This document shows positions 1 to 10,000 of a stretch of 64,000 nt of DNA, piece by piece. A program made the translations under genes and the position numbers. Source of the DNA: Paenibacillus lutimineralis (GTDB lineage Bacteria; Bacillota; Bacilli; Paenibacillales; Paenibacillaceae); NCBI RefSeq assembly GCF_003991425.1, contig NZ_CP034346.1:471501-535500 (forward strand), written 5' to 3'. The number at the start of each line of letters is the position of its first letter. Positions within the stretch are counted from its first letter, which is position 1. Under the pieces are notes generated by a model, which was not told where the DNA came from, ran no database searches, and worked only from the letters and a program-made list of their open reading frames with translations.

Positions 1-1
1 C

Positions 2-343
2 CGTGAGGAGCGGGAGCAGAGCACGCACAATATGCTGGACCAAGCTGTGGCTTATATCCACCGTAAATACCAGGAAGACCTCTCGCTTGAAGATGCAGCA
101 GAGCATGTTCATCTGAATCCTTATTACTTCAGCAAGCTGTTTAAGCAGCAGACGGGGGAGACCTTCATCGACTATGTTACGAGACTTCGCATCGAGAAGG
201 CCAAGGAGATGATGAAGGATAGCCATCTCAGCCTGAAGGAAGTGTGTTATGCCGTCGGATACAAGGATCCCAATTATTTTAGCAGAGTGTTCAAAAAAGT
301 CACCGGAGTAACACCGTCGGAATACCGACAGCAGCTACGATGA
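2..343 (+). CDS. AraC-family DNA-binding domain, C-terminal part of a regulator (cut by window edge)
   Basis: The reading frame is open from the first bases of the window, so the ATG at 32 is internal rather than the start. About 100 residues form a complete two-helix-turn-helix AraC/XylS domain: the first HTH contains LSLEDAAEHVHLNPYYFSKL and the second LKEVCYAVGYKDPNYFSRVF, followed by the usual GVTPSEYR end. In Paenibacillus such domains commonly form the output of YesN-like response regulators or sensor-type AraC proteins that control sugar uptake. The missing N-terminus prevents a choice between these. A sugar symporter follows, a plausible but unproven target. A terminator closes the gene. 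Confidence 0.9.
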   Translation, partial: REEREQSTHNMLDQAVAYIHRKYQEDLSLEDAAEHVHLNPYYFSKLFKQQTGETFIDYVTRLRIEKAKEMMKDSHLSLKEVCYAVGYKDPNYFSRVFKKVTGVTPSEYRQQLR

Positions 344-351
344 GAAGATAG

Positions 352-379
352 GTCCATGTGTTTTAACGTGGACTTTTTT
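352..379 (+). terminator. Rho-independent terminator of the AraC-type gene
   Basis: A 7-bp stem (GTCCATG with CGTGGAC, including one G-T pair) has an 8-nt loop and is followed by six T. It starts nine bases after the stop codon. Confidence 0.75.
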
Positions 380-575
380 GTCATGAGTGCTTAATTTGTG
401 CTAGCGTAATGTCCCTTGGCGGAACAAGAATGGACGGGGATTAATTTTATGCTGGCATTGCACAAATTAGTGAAGGGATTCGAGCGTAGATTGGAATAGT
501 CCCCGTGTTACAATAACTTTGGATTTCAGAAAGTATGTGAAATCAAGAGAAAGTACAACACAGAAGGGACGTCAA

Positions 576-1955
576 ATGATGAGCTCAAATATATCAGAAC
601 AAGGCGATCGAGTCAGTATGAAATTCGTAACCTTGGTGTCTATAGTCGCTGCTCTCGGCGGGTTGCTATTTGGTTTTGATACAGCTGTAGTGTCTGGTGC
701 AATCGGTTTCATGAAGCAGCATTTTGACTTGAATGACTTCCAGGTAGGCTGGGCTGTATCCAGTTTGATTATCGGTTGTATCGTTGGCGCCTTGTCCTCC
801 GGAGTATTAAGTGAGAAATTTGGCCGCAAGAGAGTATTGATCACGGCGGCGATCCTGTTCATTATCGGATCCGTCTTCTCGGCGGTACCGAATACGTTCA
901 ACGAGTTCATCATTGCTCGAATGATCGGTGGAATCGGGATCGGAATAACGTCAACCCTATGCCCCTTGTACAATGCGGAGATTGCTCCAGCCAAATATCG
1001 CGGCCGTCTCGTGGCATTGAATCAACTGGCAACGGTTACAGGAATATCCTTAGTGTATTTCGTTAACTTATGGATTGCCGGCTTGGGGAATGAAGCCTGG
1101 GGCATATCTACCGCTTGGCGCTGGATGTTCGCCTTCGGTATTATCCCTGGTCTGTTATTCTTGGTCCTGCTGTTCTTCGTGCCTGAGAGCCCAAGATGGT
1201 TGATCAAGCAGGGCCGGGCAGCGGAATCTCTTCCAATTCTGGTCAAGATTCATGGCGAGACATTAGCGAAGCAGGAGGTGCTGGACATTAAGGAGTCGTT
1301 CAAAATCGAGAACGGTTCGATCCGCCAATTGTTCAGTCCAGCGCTGAGACTGGCTCTTATTGTAGGTGTTGGGCTGGCCGTGCTCCAGCAAGTGACGGGA
1401 ATCAATGCGGTGCTGTACTATGCACCGGAGATCTTCAAGCAGACGGGCGCAGGAACGAATGCGGCCCTAATTCAGACGATCTTTGTCGGAATCATAAATC
1501 TCCTGTTCACCATTTTGGCAATCTGGCTGATCGATAAAGTAGGCCGTAAAATGCTGCTGCTGATCGGATCTTCAGCGATGCTGATCTGTCTGATCGTCAT
1601 AGGCGCTGCATTCCAGACAGGTCATACTTCCGGTCCGCTCGTGCTGGTCTTCATTCTGGCCTATGTAGCGGCCTTCGCTCTGTCTCTTGGGCCGGTGGTA
1701 TGGGTCGTTATCTCCGAGATCTTCCCGAACCGGATTCGCGGCAAGGCTACGGCGATTGCGTCGATGGCTCTCTGGACGGCTGATTATATCGTATCCCAGG
1801 CTTTCCCACCAATGCTTAACTCTGCAGGCCCGGCGCTGACCTTCTGGATCTTTGGTCTTATGGCGCTGATTACGGTAGTATTCACCTGGCGTAAGGTTCC
1901 TGAGACCAAGGGGAAGTCGCTGGAGGAAATCGAGTCGCTATGGGCTGCCAAATAA
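576..1955 (+). CDS. MFS sugar porter (sugar/H+ symporter, XylE/AraE/IolT-like)
   Basis: Major facilitator of the sugar porter family, expected to import a monosaccharide with a proton across the cytoplasmic membrane. It shows twelve hydrophobic segments and the family signatures: GGLLFGFDTAVVSGA in the first membrane helix, PESPRWLIKQGR at the end of the N-terminal half, QQVTGINAVLYYAPEIF in helix 7 and the C-terminal PETKGKSLEEIE. The frame is open upstream to a TTG at 519, but the ATG at 576 (or 579) is preceded by an AGAAGGGA ribosome binding site, giving about 459 residues, the normal length. The substrate cannot be read from the sequence; xylose, arabinose, galactose and inositol are all carried by close relatives. 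It is monocistronic, with a strong hairpin behind it. Confidence 0.92.
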   Translation: MMSSNISEQGDRVSMKFVTLVSIVAALGGLLFGFDTAVVSGAIGFMKQHFDLNDFQVGWAVSSLIIGCIVGALSSGVLSEKFGRKRVLITAAILFIIGSVFSAVPNTFNEFIIARMIGGIGIGITSTLCPLYNAEIAPAKYRGRLVALNQLATVTGISLVYFVNLWIAGLGNEAWGISTAWRWMFAFGIIPGLLFLVLLFFVPESPRWLIKQGRAAESLPILVKIHGETLAKQEVLDIKESFKIENGSIRQLFSPALRLALIVGVGLAVLQQVTGINAVLYYAPEIFKQTGAGTNAALIQTIFVGIINLLFTILAIWLIDKVGRKMLLLIGSSAMLICLIVIGAAFQTGHTSGPLVLVFILAYVAAFALSLGPVVWVVISEIFPNRIRGKATAIASMALWTADYIVSQAFPPMLNSAGPALTFWIFGLMALITVVFTWRKVPETKGKSLEEIESLWAAK

Positions 1956-2014
1956 CTCATTGCTTGATGCTTACTTGAGTAAGGAATATCCGAGATAACT
2001 TTAGATATATTAAT

Positions 2015-2047
2015 GCAAGGGGCTTTCCATTATGGAAAGCCCCTTGC
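2015..2047 (+). terminator. Strong hairpin behind the sugar symporter (probable terminator, intron target)
   Basis: A perfect 14-bp inverted repeat (GCAAGGGGCTTTCC and its complement) with a 5-base loop. No T-run follows, because the group II intron begins four bases further on. Joining the exons across the intron gives TGTATATTCTCGTT, only moderately T-rich. Confidence 0.75.
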
Positions 2048-2051
2048 TGTA

Positions 2052-3953
2052 GTGCGCCCGGCATGGGCGATAACTTGGCGGTGAAAGTCCGCTACAGGCT
2101 CGGCAGTAGGAACTGTTAGCCAAGGGCAAGGGTGTCCGTCGTGAGGCGGAATCTGAAGGAAGCCGGAGGCAAACCCTCGGTCTGACGAACAGAAATCACA
2201 TAGAAGGCATGGTGAGACGGACGAGCTTGCTATACAAAGCAAAGTCCAATACTGCCCGAATCTCATCATGTAAATGTGGCAGATGGATGAGGGGAAGGTT
2301 ATCGCTCTTACCCGGGGAGATCTCACAGACGTAGAGTAGGAAAAAAAAAATCCGAAAGACGGAGTAAAGCTTGCTGTGAGAAGTCAGCAGAAGCCATAGT
2401 ACCGGGAAGTTTTTTTTTCGGGAAGGGCTGAACAATCGTAAGGTCTCGAGTACATACAGGAAGGAGAGTCGATGCAATGAAAGCAGAATACCGAAAGGGC
2501 TGCTCGCAGAGGGATAGTGTGGAACACGAAAAGTATGCGGGAGCGCGGAGTATCGAAACTCGGGAAAATAAGGAAAGAGGCGGTGCAAAAGATTTGCTGG
2601 AAAGGGTACTGGACAGAGACAATCTGAACAGAGCCTACAAGCAAGTCAAGCGCAACCACGGAGCGCCGGGAATCGACGGAATGACCATCGAGGCGGCACT
2701 GCCGTGGCTACAGGAAAACAGAGACGAACTCTTGCAAAGCATCCGGGAGGGTCGGTATAAGCCGAACCCAGTACGGCGCAAGGAAATCCCCAAACCAGAT
2801 GGAAGCGGAGTGAGAATGCTCGGCATTCCCACGGTCGTGGATCGTATTATCCAGCAAGCCATCGCCCAGCAGTTGCAACCACGGTTTGAGATTCTTTTCT
2901 CGGATGGAAGTTACGGCTACCGCCCAGGGCGGAGCGCGCAGCAAGCCATCCGAAAAGTGAAAACTTATGCAGAACAGGGATACGGTCACGCGGTAGAAAT
3001 CGACCTCTCGAAATACTTCGACACGTTGAATCATGAGTTGCTGATGAACCTTCTGCGCAAACAGATCGAGGACAAGCGCGTAACTGACCTGATTAAAAAG
3101 TACCTGAAAAGCGGAGTTATGGAAAACGGAGTACGCCGCGAAACGGAGAAAGGCTCTCCTCAGGGAGGCCCTTTGTCGCCGCTTCTGGCAAACATCTATC
3201 TGAACGAATTCGATCAGGAGATGGAAAGGCGTGGAGTTGTCGTAATCCGTTACGCGGATGACATCGTGGTACTTGCCAAGAGTAAACGGGCAGCGATGCG
3301 ACTTATGGAGTCATGCGGGAGGTATCTCGAGAACAAACTGAAACTCAAGATGAATGGGCAAAAGAGTAAAGTAGTAAGCATCGTAGCTCGAAAACACTTC
3401 AAGTTCCTGGGCTTCGCATTAGGGAAGAGAGGAAAGAAAGTATACATTCGCGTACATCAACAATCCCTCGCAAAGGCTAAGAAGAAGCTGAAGGGGCTAA
3501 CGAGCCGGAGTCAAGGCAGAAATGCCAGGCAGGTCATGGAGAAAGTAAAAGTTTACATTCGCGGATGGATCGGTTATTTCTACGTAGCCGATATGAAGCG
3601 AATCTTGCAAAGCTGGAATGAATGGTTGCGAAGACGGATGCGTATGTACATCTGGAAGCAATGGAAGAAGCCGAAAACGAAGGTAGAAAACCTGCGCAAG
3701 CTAGGAGTACCAGAGAGGCAGGCCTACCAATGGGGAAACTCCCGTCTTGGTTACTGGCGCATAGCCGGAAGCGCGATACTACAACGTTCGATTACAAACG
3801 AAAAGCTCGTACAGGCAGGATATTACGATTTTCCTGCGCAGTACGAGCGTCTGCATAACTTGCACTTAAGCGATTGAACCGCCGTATACCGAACGGTACG
3901 TACGGTGGTGTGAGAGGTCGGCTACTCAACTAATGGGTAGCCTCCTACTCGAT
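2052..3953 (+). mobile_element. Group II intron, probably class IIC, with its reverse transcriptase
   Basis: A self-splicing retroelement of about 1.9 kb. The 5' end GTGCGCCCGG fits the bacterial group II consensus. The 3' end contains a recognisable domain V (GAACCGCCGTATACC, a short loop, then GGTACGTACGGTGGT at about 3876-3909) and a domain VI hairpin ending CCTACTCGAT, with the final AY of group II introns. The reverse transcriptase lies in domain IV. Insertion four bases behind a perfect terminator-like hairpin is the known habit of class IIC introns, and the protein also resembles that class. Both ends look intact, so it may still be active. Boundaries are read from consensus and may be off by a few bases. 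Confidence 0.88.
2477..3877 (+). CDS. ltrA: Group II intron reverse transcriptase/maturase
   Basis: Intron-encoded protein of 466 residues that assists splicing and copies the intron into new sites. The reverse transcriptase palm carries the catalytic YADD box (in VIRYADDIVVLAKS), preceded by GSPQGGPLSPLLANIYL and GSYGYRPGRSAQQAI. After it come the maturase (GIIM/X) domain (VYIRGWIGYFYV, WLRRRMRMYIWKQWK) and a short DNA-binding tail. There is no HNH endonuclease domain, as in class C proteins such as the thermostable Geobacillus enzyme, which share the layout. The ATG at 2477 has a good AGGAAGGAGAG site. No frameshift or premature stop is seen. Confidence 0.95.
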   Translation: MKAEYRKGCSQRDSVEHEKYAGARSIETRENKERGGAKDLLERVLDRDNLNRAYKQVKRNHGAPGIDGMTIEAALPWLQENRDELLQSIREGRYKPNPVRRKEIPKPDGSGVRMLGIPTVVDRIIQQAIAQQLQPRFEILFSDGSYGYRPGRSAQQAIRKVKTYAEQGYGHAVEIDLSKYFDTLNHELLMNLLRKQIEDKRVTDLIKKYLKSGVMENGVRRETEKGSPQGGPLSPLLANIYLNEFDQEMERRGVVVIRYADDIVVLAKSKRAAMRLMESCGRYLENKLKLKMNGQKSKVVSIVARKHFKFLGFALGKRGKKVYIRVHQQSLAKAKKKLKGLTSRSQGRNARQVMEKVKVYIRGWIGYFYVADMKRILQSWNEWLRRRMRMYIWKQWKKPKTKVENLRKLGVPERQAYQWGNSRLGYWRIAGSAILQRSITNEKLVQAGYYDFPAQYERLHNLHLSD

Positions 3954-4018
3954 TATTCTCGTTGGCATAGTAATTAAGGCGTTAAATTCGATTTATTGTC
4001 TAAGAAGAATACAAAAAC

Positions 4019-4193
4019 TGCAAGTATGCATCTTTTTCGAATGAAATCGGCTGTTTTTGTGAAATTGCTGCAAATATGCATGATTTTTTACCTATATCCT
4101 TGGAATCATGCCAATAACAGAAGAAAAACCTGCGTATTTGCAGGTTTTCCTTTCTTAGAGGGGGGAGCCTCAATCAAAAACTGTATTTTTGCA
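4019..4193 (+). repeat. Four-unit TGCA-N4-TGCA intergenic repeat element, copy 1
   Basis: The 316-bp gap between the intron and the next gene contains four 12-bp palindrome-like units of form TGCA-N4-TGCA (slightly degenerate) at 4019-4030, 4069-4080, 4131-4142 and 4182-4193. Start-to-start distances are 50, 62 and 51 bp. A second element at 56290-56466 has the same number of units, spacing and orientation, and both begin with AAAACTGCAA...CATCTTTTT. The third unit can form a small hairpin (AACCTGC with GCAGGTT). A 76-residue open frame across the element has no family resemblance and was not called. Confidence 0.75.
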
Positions 4194-4269
4194 GGAATTT
4201 CTGTCAATAGCACCTGGAGGTTCTAACAATCCGTACAGATGAGGATGGCTTCTGCTAACCCCATCGATA

Positions 4270-5490
4270 TTATTGAGCAGCCACAGTATTGTTATCTGGA
4301 GTAACAATTACGACTTCCGCGTTCGTAATACCTGGGAGAGACTTCGTCATGATTGGCGAGTGGTATACTACTACCTTCATGCCGTCCTTTAATTCCATGT
4401 CGTCTCCTGCTAACGGGAGGATAACGGTCTTGTCGGAGATGTTCAGAATGATGTCATTCTCTGTCTTGTCGTCAGAGCCAACGTTGAGATAGACACGGCC
4501 TTCGCCTGCCCGTTCCGAATTCGTGATCGTGCCTTCTGCTTTGACCGCTTGAGCTGCTTTGACAATAATCTTGTCGGCATGGGTTTGACCAGGATAGCTC
4601 ATCGCCATTACATTACCGTAGAAGGCATCGATATAGCTATTTTCTTTCAATGCATCGGCAGTTAATACAGCCCCGTTCTCATCAACGATTACTGTATCTT
4701 TATCCACATGCAGCATGACATAATTGGTGCCACCGTGCTCCATTGGGTTGCCGATTACGGTGATCGATTTTTCATTCTTACTCGTGATAATTCCACTTGT
4801 ACCCGGCGTAAGATCAGCAATCTCGTCTGTATTTACAACGAGATAGTTAGTGGTTGACTGTGCAGGTAAGCTCATCGCCACGGCAGGGCCATAGAATGCT
4901 TCCACACTCATACCGGCCTTGATATCGCCAGCTTCGATAGCCTTGTGGTTCTGATCGAGGATAGTTGCTTTAGGATCTAGATGGAGGATGATCTCATCGT
5001 TATAACCGCCGTAGAGATCAGTTCCCTTCACCAAGATGCTTCCATCTTCAGTCACTTCGGAGACAGTGCCTTGAATAGCACTGAAGTCATGGTCTTGAAC
5101 GACCAGTGTCAAGGCAGTTCCGCGAGCTGGCAGGCTCTTGGTGATGTTCGGTCCGTAGAAAGCTTTAATCACTTTCTTGTCATCGATAATTGACTTCAAG
5201 GCAACGGTTTGGCCTTTTGCATCGACGATCTTGGTATCTTTGGTAATCGAGAGAATGATCTCACTTTGATCGGTTGCAGCCAGACCGCGGCCGGTGACAG
5301 TAATGAATTTACCTGTTTTATCATTAACGAAATCGGTGATTTTCCCCATTGTTCCAGGTACAACCTTGGCTTGAGTGATAGCAGTCTCATTAACTGGCGT
5401 TGCTACCCCTTGTTGAGCAAAAGCTGCTGTAGGCAGAGCGGCCATAGCCAGGATCGTTGCGGTTGCTAAAACTTTGAATGGTTTGTTCAT
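4270..5490 (-). CDS. Secreted protein with four internal beta-rich repeats, function unknown
   Basis: A 406-residue protein with a clear signal peptide (lysine near the N-terminus, hydrophobic core, cleavage near AFA-QQ at about residue 26). The rest is four imperfect repeats of about 85-95 residues. Each has a small-strand segment of type TxGxIT...ITVxG, then ILxIxxDTxIxDxxG, and ends in a hallmark: AFYGPNITKSLP, AFYGPAVAMSLP, AFYGNVMAMSYP and VYHSPIMTKSLP, followed by a VV strand. I do not recognise a named family. It lacks SLH, sortase and lipobox anchors, so it is probably released or held non-covalently in the wall. The AGGAGG site sits ten bases before the ATG. It is transcribed alone and divergently from the threonine aldolase gene. 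Confidence 0.85.
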   Translation of the reverse strand: MNKPFKVLATATILAMAALPTAAFAQQGVATPVNETAITQAKVVPGTMGKITDFVNDKTGKFITVTGRGLAATDQSEIILSITKDTKIVDAKGQTVALKSIIDDKKVIKAFYGPNITKSLPARGTALTLVVQDHDFSAIQGTVSEVTEDGSILVKGTDLYGGYNDEIILHLDPKATILDQNHKAIEAGDIKAGMSVEAFYGPAVAMSLPAQSTTNYLVVNTDEIADLTPGTSGIITSKNEKSITVIGNPMEHGGTNYVMLHVDKDTVIVDENGAVLTADALKENSYIDAFYGNVMAMSYPGQTHADKIIVKAAQAVKAEGTITNSERAGEGRVYLNVGSDDKTENDIILNISDKTVILPLAGDDMELKDGMKVVVYHSPIMTKSLPGITNAEVVIVTPDNNTVAAQ

Positions 5491-5740
5491 CAGTATTTCC
5501 TCCTAGTTCTATGTGTAGGTAGTAAATTGCCAATATGGCGTGTCCTTGTTTGCTGTTTTCGTCTTTATAGACGGGGGTCATTAAGAAATGTTGCAGATAA
5601 AGTGAAAATTTTCATAAGTGGGTGGACAGTGGAGAGCGTTGGGAATGCTGTTTTACAGTGCCCTTACATGTGGTACTCTGAAGCATAGAATATCTGATTT
5701 AAGGAGACGGAACAGTTATACCTACAAGGAGGCATCACAT

Positions 5741-6841
5741 ATGACAATGAATCAAACGATCGGTTCTGCGTTCAACAAGACTACATATCGGCTTTCGGGT
5801 CATGGCCCAAGAAATATAGGAATGCTTATGACAACATTTCACGACATGAATGAGGATACAGACAGCGATATGTACGGCAAGGGAAAGTTTATTGAACAGT
5901 TCCAGGAGAAAATGGCTGAATTTTTGGGCAAGGAGAGTGCTGTGTTCTTCCCTAGCGGGACGATGGCACAGCAAATCGCATTGCGGATCTGGTGTGACCG
6001 GCAGGGACTGCGAAAGGTCGCTTACCATCCTCTCTGCCATCTGGAAATTCATGAGGAAGACGGTCTCAAGAAGCTGCATGGAATAGAACCGGTCCTGCTG
6101 GCTGATCGAAGCCGCTTAATCACTTTGGACGATGTTAAAAATAGGGGCGAGGACATTTCTTGTCTGCTTCTAGAATTGCCGCAACGGGAAATCGGCGGAC
6201 AGTTGCCGGATTATGCGGAGCTTGAGGCTATTTCAGCATATTGTCATGAGCAGGGAATCAAGCTGCATCTTGATGGTGCCAGATTGTTTGAAATCCTGCC
6301 GTACTATGGGAAGACTGCCGCTGAGATTTGTTCCCTTTTCGATAGTGTATATGTTTCTTTCTATAAAGGGATCGGCGGTGTAGCTGGGGCCATTCTGACC
6401 GGGGATTCGGAGTTTACAGAGGAGTCAAAGCCTTGGAAAAGACGGCATGGCGGCGATTTAATCAGCTTATATCCGTATATTATCAGTTCAGATTACTATT
6501 TCGAGCAAAGGATCGGCAAGATGGAGCAGTACTATCAGGGAGCCAGGCAACTGGCTGAATGGTTCAATCGTTGCCCAAGAACTGCGACGGTGCCAGAGGT
6601 CCCCGTTTCAAACATGTTCCATATTCATTTTGCGGCGCCCCAAGCGCAAGTTGAGCAGGCTCTGATCGATCTGTATGAGGAGACCGGGATCGGCATCACT
6701 TCAAATCTCCGGGCGATTGATGAGAACTCATGTTATACAGAGATCAGTGTTGGAGATAAATATGCGGAGCTGTCCTCGAAGCAGATCGAGACCGTATTCT
6801 CACTGTTGATTCGGAAGTTAAGTTTACTTGGTAAGGCATAG
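5741..6841 (+). CDS. Low-specificity L-threonine aldolase (PLP beta-eliminating lyase family)
   Basis: A fold-type I pyridoxal-phosphate enzyme that splits threonine or allo-threonine into glycine and acetaldehyde. The 366 residues contain SAVFFPSGTMAQQIAL (phosphate-binding region), HLDGARLFEI with the Asp that contacts the pyridine nitrogen, and VSFYKGIGGVAGAIL with Lys209 as the likely Schiff-base lysine. The open frame extends upstream to 5618, but the ATG at 5741 has an AAGGAGG site eight bases ahead and gives the normal family length. It is monocistronic with its own terminator. Substrate range within the family (threonine, phenylserine, others) cannot be told from sequence. Confidence 0.9.
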   Translation: MTMNQTIGSAFNKTTYRLSGHGPRNIGMLMTTFHDMNEDTDSDMYGKGKFIEQFQEKMAEFLGKESAVFFPSGTMAQQIALRIWCDRQGLRKVAYHPLCHLEIHEEDGLKKLHGIEPVLLADRSRLITLDDVKNRGEDISCLLLELPQREIGGQLPDYAELEAISAYCHEQGIKLHLDGARLFEILPYYGKTAAEICSLFDSVYVSFYKGIGGVAGAILTGDSEFTEESKPWKRRHGGDLISLYPYIISSDYYFEQRIGKMEQYYQGARQLAEWFNRCPRTATVPEVPVSNMFHIHFAAPQAQVEQALIDLYEETGIGITSNLRAIDENSCYTEISVGDKYAELSSKQIETVFSLLIRKLSLLGKA

Positions 6842-6866
6842 TTCTTAAGGATCAGAACAAAGCAAG

Positions 6867-6906
6867 CCCACAGCGGATGATGAATTTCATTAGCTGTGGG
6901 TTTTTT
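6867..6906 (+). terminator. Rho-independent terminator of the threonine aldolase gene
   Basis: An 8-bp perfect stem (CCCACAGC with GCTGTGGG) around an 18-base loop, followed directly by six T. Confidence 0.88.
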
Positions 6907-7007
6907 GAGTCTTTTCCACATTTTCCCGAACTATACAATAGGTTGAAGTCAAAATTATCCGTGAATGGGTAAAAATCAGACCTGTTTCCAGGAGGATCAT
7001 TGAAACT

Positions 7008-7067
7008 ATGATGAAGTACAGTACTGAAATAATAGCTTGCATGGTGAAAGGGGGAATTTCAAGTTGA
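7008..7067 (+). CDS. Possible 19-residue leader peptide overlapping the first PL8 lyase start
   Basis: An ATG at 7008 (second ATG at 7011) opens a 19-residue frame, MMKYSTEIIACMVKGGISS. Its TGA stop overlaps the TTG start of the lyase in the four bases TTGA, the arrangement seen in translational coupling. An AGGAGG motif at 6990-6995 lies 12 bases before the ATG, longer than ideal. It may be a regulatory leader or chance; only position and overlap support it. Confidence 0.3.
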   Translation: MMKYSTEIIACMVKGGISS

Positions 7068-10000
7068 AAGCGCTTTATAGGAGAATGTCGGTGGTGTTGA
7101 TTGTCGGAATGCTGCTTCAGGTGCTGATTCCCGCCGGGCTGCTTGTGACCAAAGTGTCTGCGGATGAGGGAACCGGGGATAATCTCGTTCCTAATGGAGG
7201 CTTTGAAGATGTGGTTCAGACAACGGATGCATCCTGGATCGGCGGCTTGAAGCCAAATGGTTGGGGAGCCTGGCTGGCCAGTAAGAATGGTAAGGTGTCT
7301 GTTACGGATGCGGTTTACCACTCAGGTGCTTATTCTGTACAGATCGAGCACACTGGCAGTGATAGAACGGGGCTCTCTATTAATGTTCCGGTATCGGCAG
7401 AGGGCAATTACAAGCTAAGTGCCTGGATCAGGACTCAGGATGTCGTATCCAGCGGCGGAGTATTTGTCAGAACTAATTTCTACCGGAGTGTAAATGGGAT
7501 GGATGGCAGCACTGTTGATGATAAGATTAATGATATCGTCGGCCCCATCACGACTAAAATGGCAGGTACAAATGATTGGACTCTACAGGAGGTCGTGGTA
7601 TCTGTTCCGGCTGGAGCTCGGTATGTTAGATTAGAGCCGTTCTTCGAGACAGGCACGGGAACGGTATGGTTCGATGATGTGAAGCTTGAACGCTGGGGAG
7701 GAATTACAGGATTGGACCTACAGCCAAAGTCAATCTCGCTGCATACAGGGGATAGCGCCATACTGACACCGGTCATTACGCCACAGGATGCGGGAGGACA
7801 GGCGCTGATTTGGACATCATCCGACCCGAACGTAGCGAGCGTAGATGAGGGCAATGTTACAGCTAATGATTATGGAACAACGACGATTACTGTCTCTACA
7901 CCGGATGGACTCTTCCGGGCGGAGGCTTTTATAACGGTAGAATCTACTGAAATGCTGGACGGTTATGATGAGCTCAGGCAGAGGTGGCATGCCAAGCTGA
8001 TCGGCGGAGAATGGATGGATATGAGCGATTCGGATGTAAGGAATTACATCGATAAATTGTCGAACCGGATTTCGAATGCTCAAGCAACAGGCACCTGGGA
8101 CCTGATGGACAAGACACCGGGTGCGCAGAATTTATGGGTTGGCGGAATCTCCCGCGATAATACCGATTCGGCAGCGATTACGAAGGCTTATACGATGATC
8201 AAGGATATGGCAACGGCATATTCGACAGAGGGGACATCACAGTATAGGAATCCCGCTCTGAAGGATGATATTATATCGGCTCTCGATTGGATGCATACCT
8301 ATCAATATAACGAGAGCAAGAAGATCGTTGGCAACTGGTGGGACTGGGAAATTGGAACTCCACAGGCCCTAATGGATATTCTTGTACTTATGTACGATGA
8401 TCTAAGCGAGGAACAGATCACCAAATATCTGAAGGTTATCGATACATTCGTACCGGACCCGACCAAGCGGGTGCAGAATGGGAGTGTAACCGAGACCGGC
8501 GCGAATTTGCTCGACAAGGCGCTGGTCGTTGTATTACGCGGTGTCGTCGGCAAGCAGAGCTTCAAGATTGAACAGGGCAAGAACGCGATATCAGGCGAGT
8601 TCCAATATGCCAAAAAAGGCGATGGGATCTACGAGGACGGATCTTTAATCCAGCATACGAACATTGCTTATACGGGTTCCTATGGGGGCGTACTGATCGG
8701 CAGAATGGCCGACTTAATGTATTTGTTCAATGCATCTCCTTGGGAGATCAACGATCCGAGCGCAAGCAATGTGTATCGTTGGGTCGAGGATTCCTTCGAA
8801 GCGTTGATTTATAAAGGAGCCATGATGGATAACGTCAAGGGACGCAGCATCTCACGGCAGAGCGACTCCGATCATCTGACCGGACGTGCGATTATCCGTA
8901 CGCTAGCGAGGTTGGCAGAGGGCGCTCCGGCAGAACAGTCCACCAAGATCAAGAGCATGATTAAGGAGTGGGTACAGTCTGATACTACATTCTCTAACTA
9001 TTATGAAAATATGCCCATTTACGAGATGAATCTGATCAAAGCGATTATCAATGATTCTTCAGTCACAGCGCGTGGAGAACTGGTTAAGCACCAGAATTTC
9101 GCGGCGATGGATCGGGTTGTTCATCTGCGTCCGGACTACGGATTTGCGCTTAGTATGTTCTCGCAGCGGATCTCGGCCTTTGAATACGGCAATGGGGAGA
9201 ACAAGCAAGGCTGGTATACCGGTATCGGCATGACCAGCTTGTACAACAATGATCTGTCGCAGTACAGCAATCAATACTGGCCGACGGTAGATATGCTCCG
9301 CTTGCCGGGAACGACAACGGACGGCTATGCACCAGCTCCCAAAGACTGGGCGTCATATTACAATCCTCGGGCCTGGGTCGGTGGCTCGACGCTCGATGGT
9401 CAATTCGGAGCAAGCGGCATGAATTATTCATTCAAGGACAGCACGGGAAGTGATCTGCAGGGCAAGAAGTCCTGGTTCATGTTCGATGATGAGATTGTAG
9501 CGATAGGTTCAGATATTTCAGGGTCGGCTAACCGTAAGGTAGAGACGATTGTAGAGAATCGGCAAATAAATGACAGCGGTTCCAATAATCTGGTTGTTGA
9601 CGGTCAGGTGAAGCCTGCCACGCTCGGCTGGGAGGAGACGCTGAAGGGAATTAGCTGGGCTCATTTGCAAGGCAATGTTCCAGGAGCGGACATCGGATAT
9701 TATTTCCCTGAGAAAGCGGACATTGACGGGAAGCGCGAAGCAAGAACCGGATCTTGGAAAAATATTAATGATGGCGGCTCGGCAGATCAGATCACTAGAA
9801 ATTACTTAAGTCTGGCATTCGAGCACGGCAGCGCACCGAAGAATGGATCTTATGCCTATGTATTGCTGCCTAATAAAGGGGTAGCTGAGACGGAGCAATA
9901 CAGCCAGAATCCTGATATCGAAATCTTAAGTCAATCAAGTCAGGTTCATGCTGTCCAGGATAAGAAACTGGGTATAAGCGCCTTTAATTTCTGGGAGGCA

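Noticed and set aside
572..994. 140-residue minus-strand frame opposite the sugar symporter
   Set aside because: It is a shadow of the clearly conserved symporter frame.
2030..2659. Several minus-strand open frames across the intron 5' region
   Set aside because: They overlap the structured group II intron RNA and the reverse transcriptase start; no supporting motifs.
3996..4226. 76-residue open frame MSKKNTKTASMHLF...
   Set aside because: It runs through the TGCA repeat element, lacks a ribosome binding site and resembles no protein.
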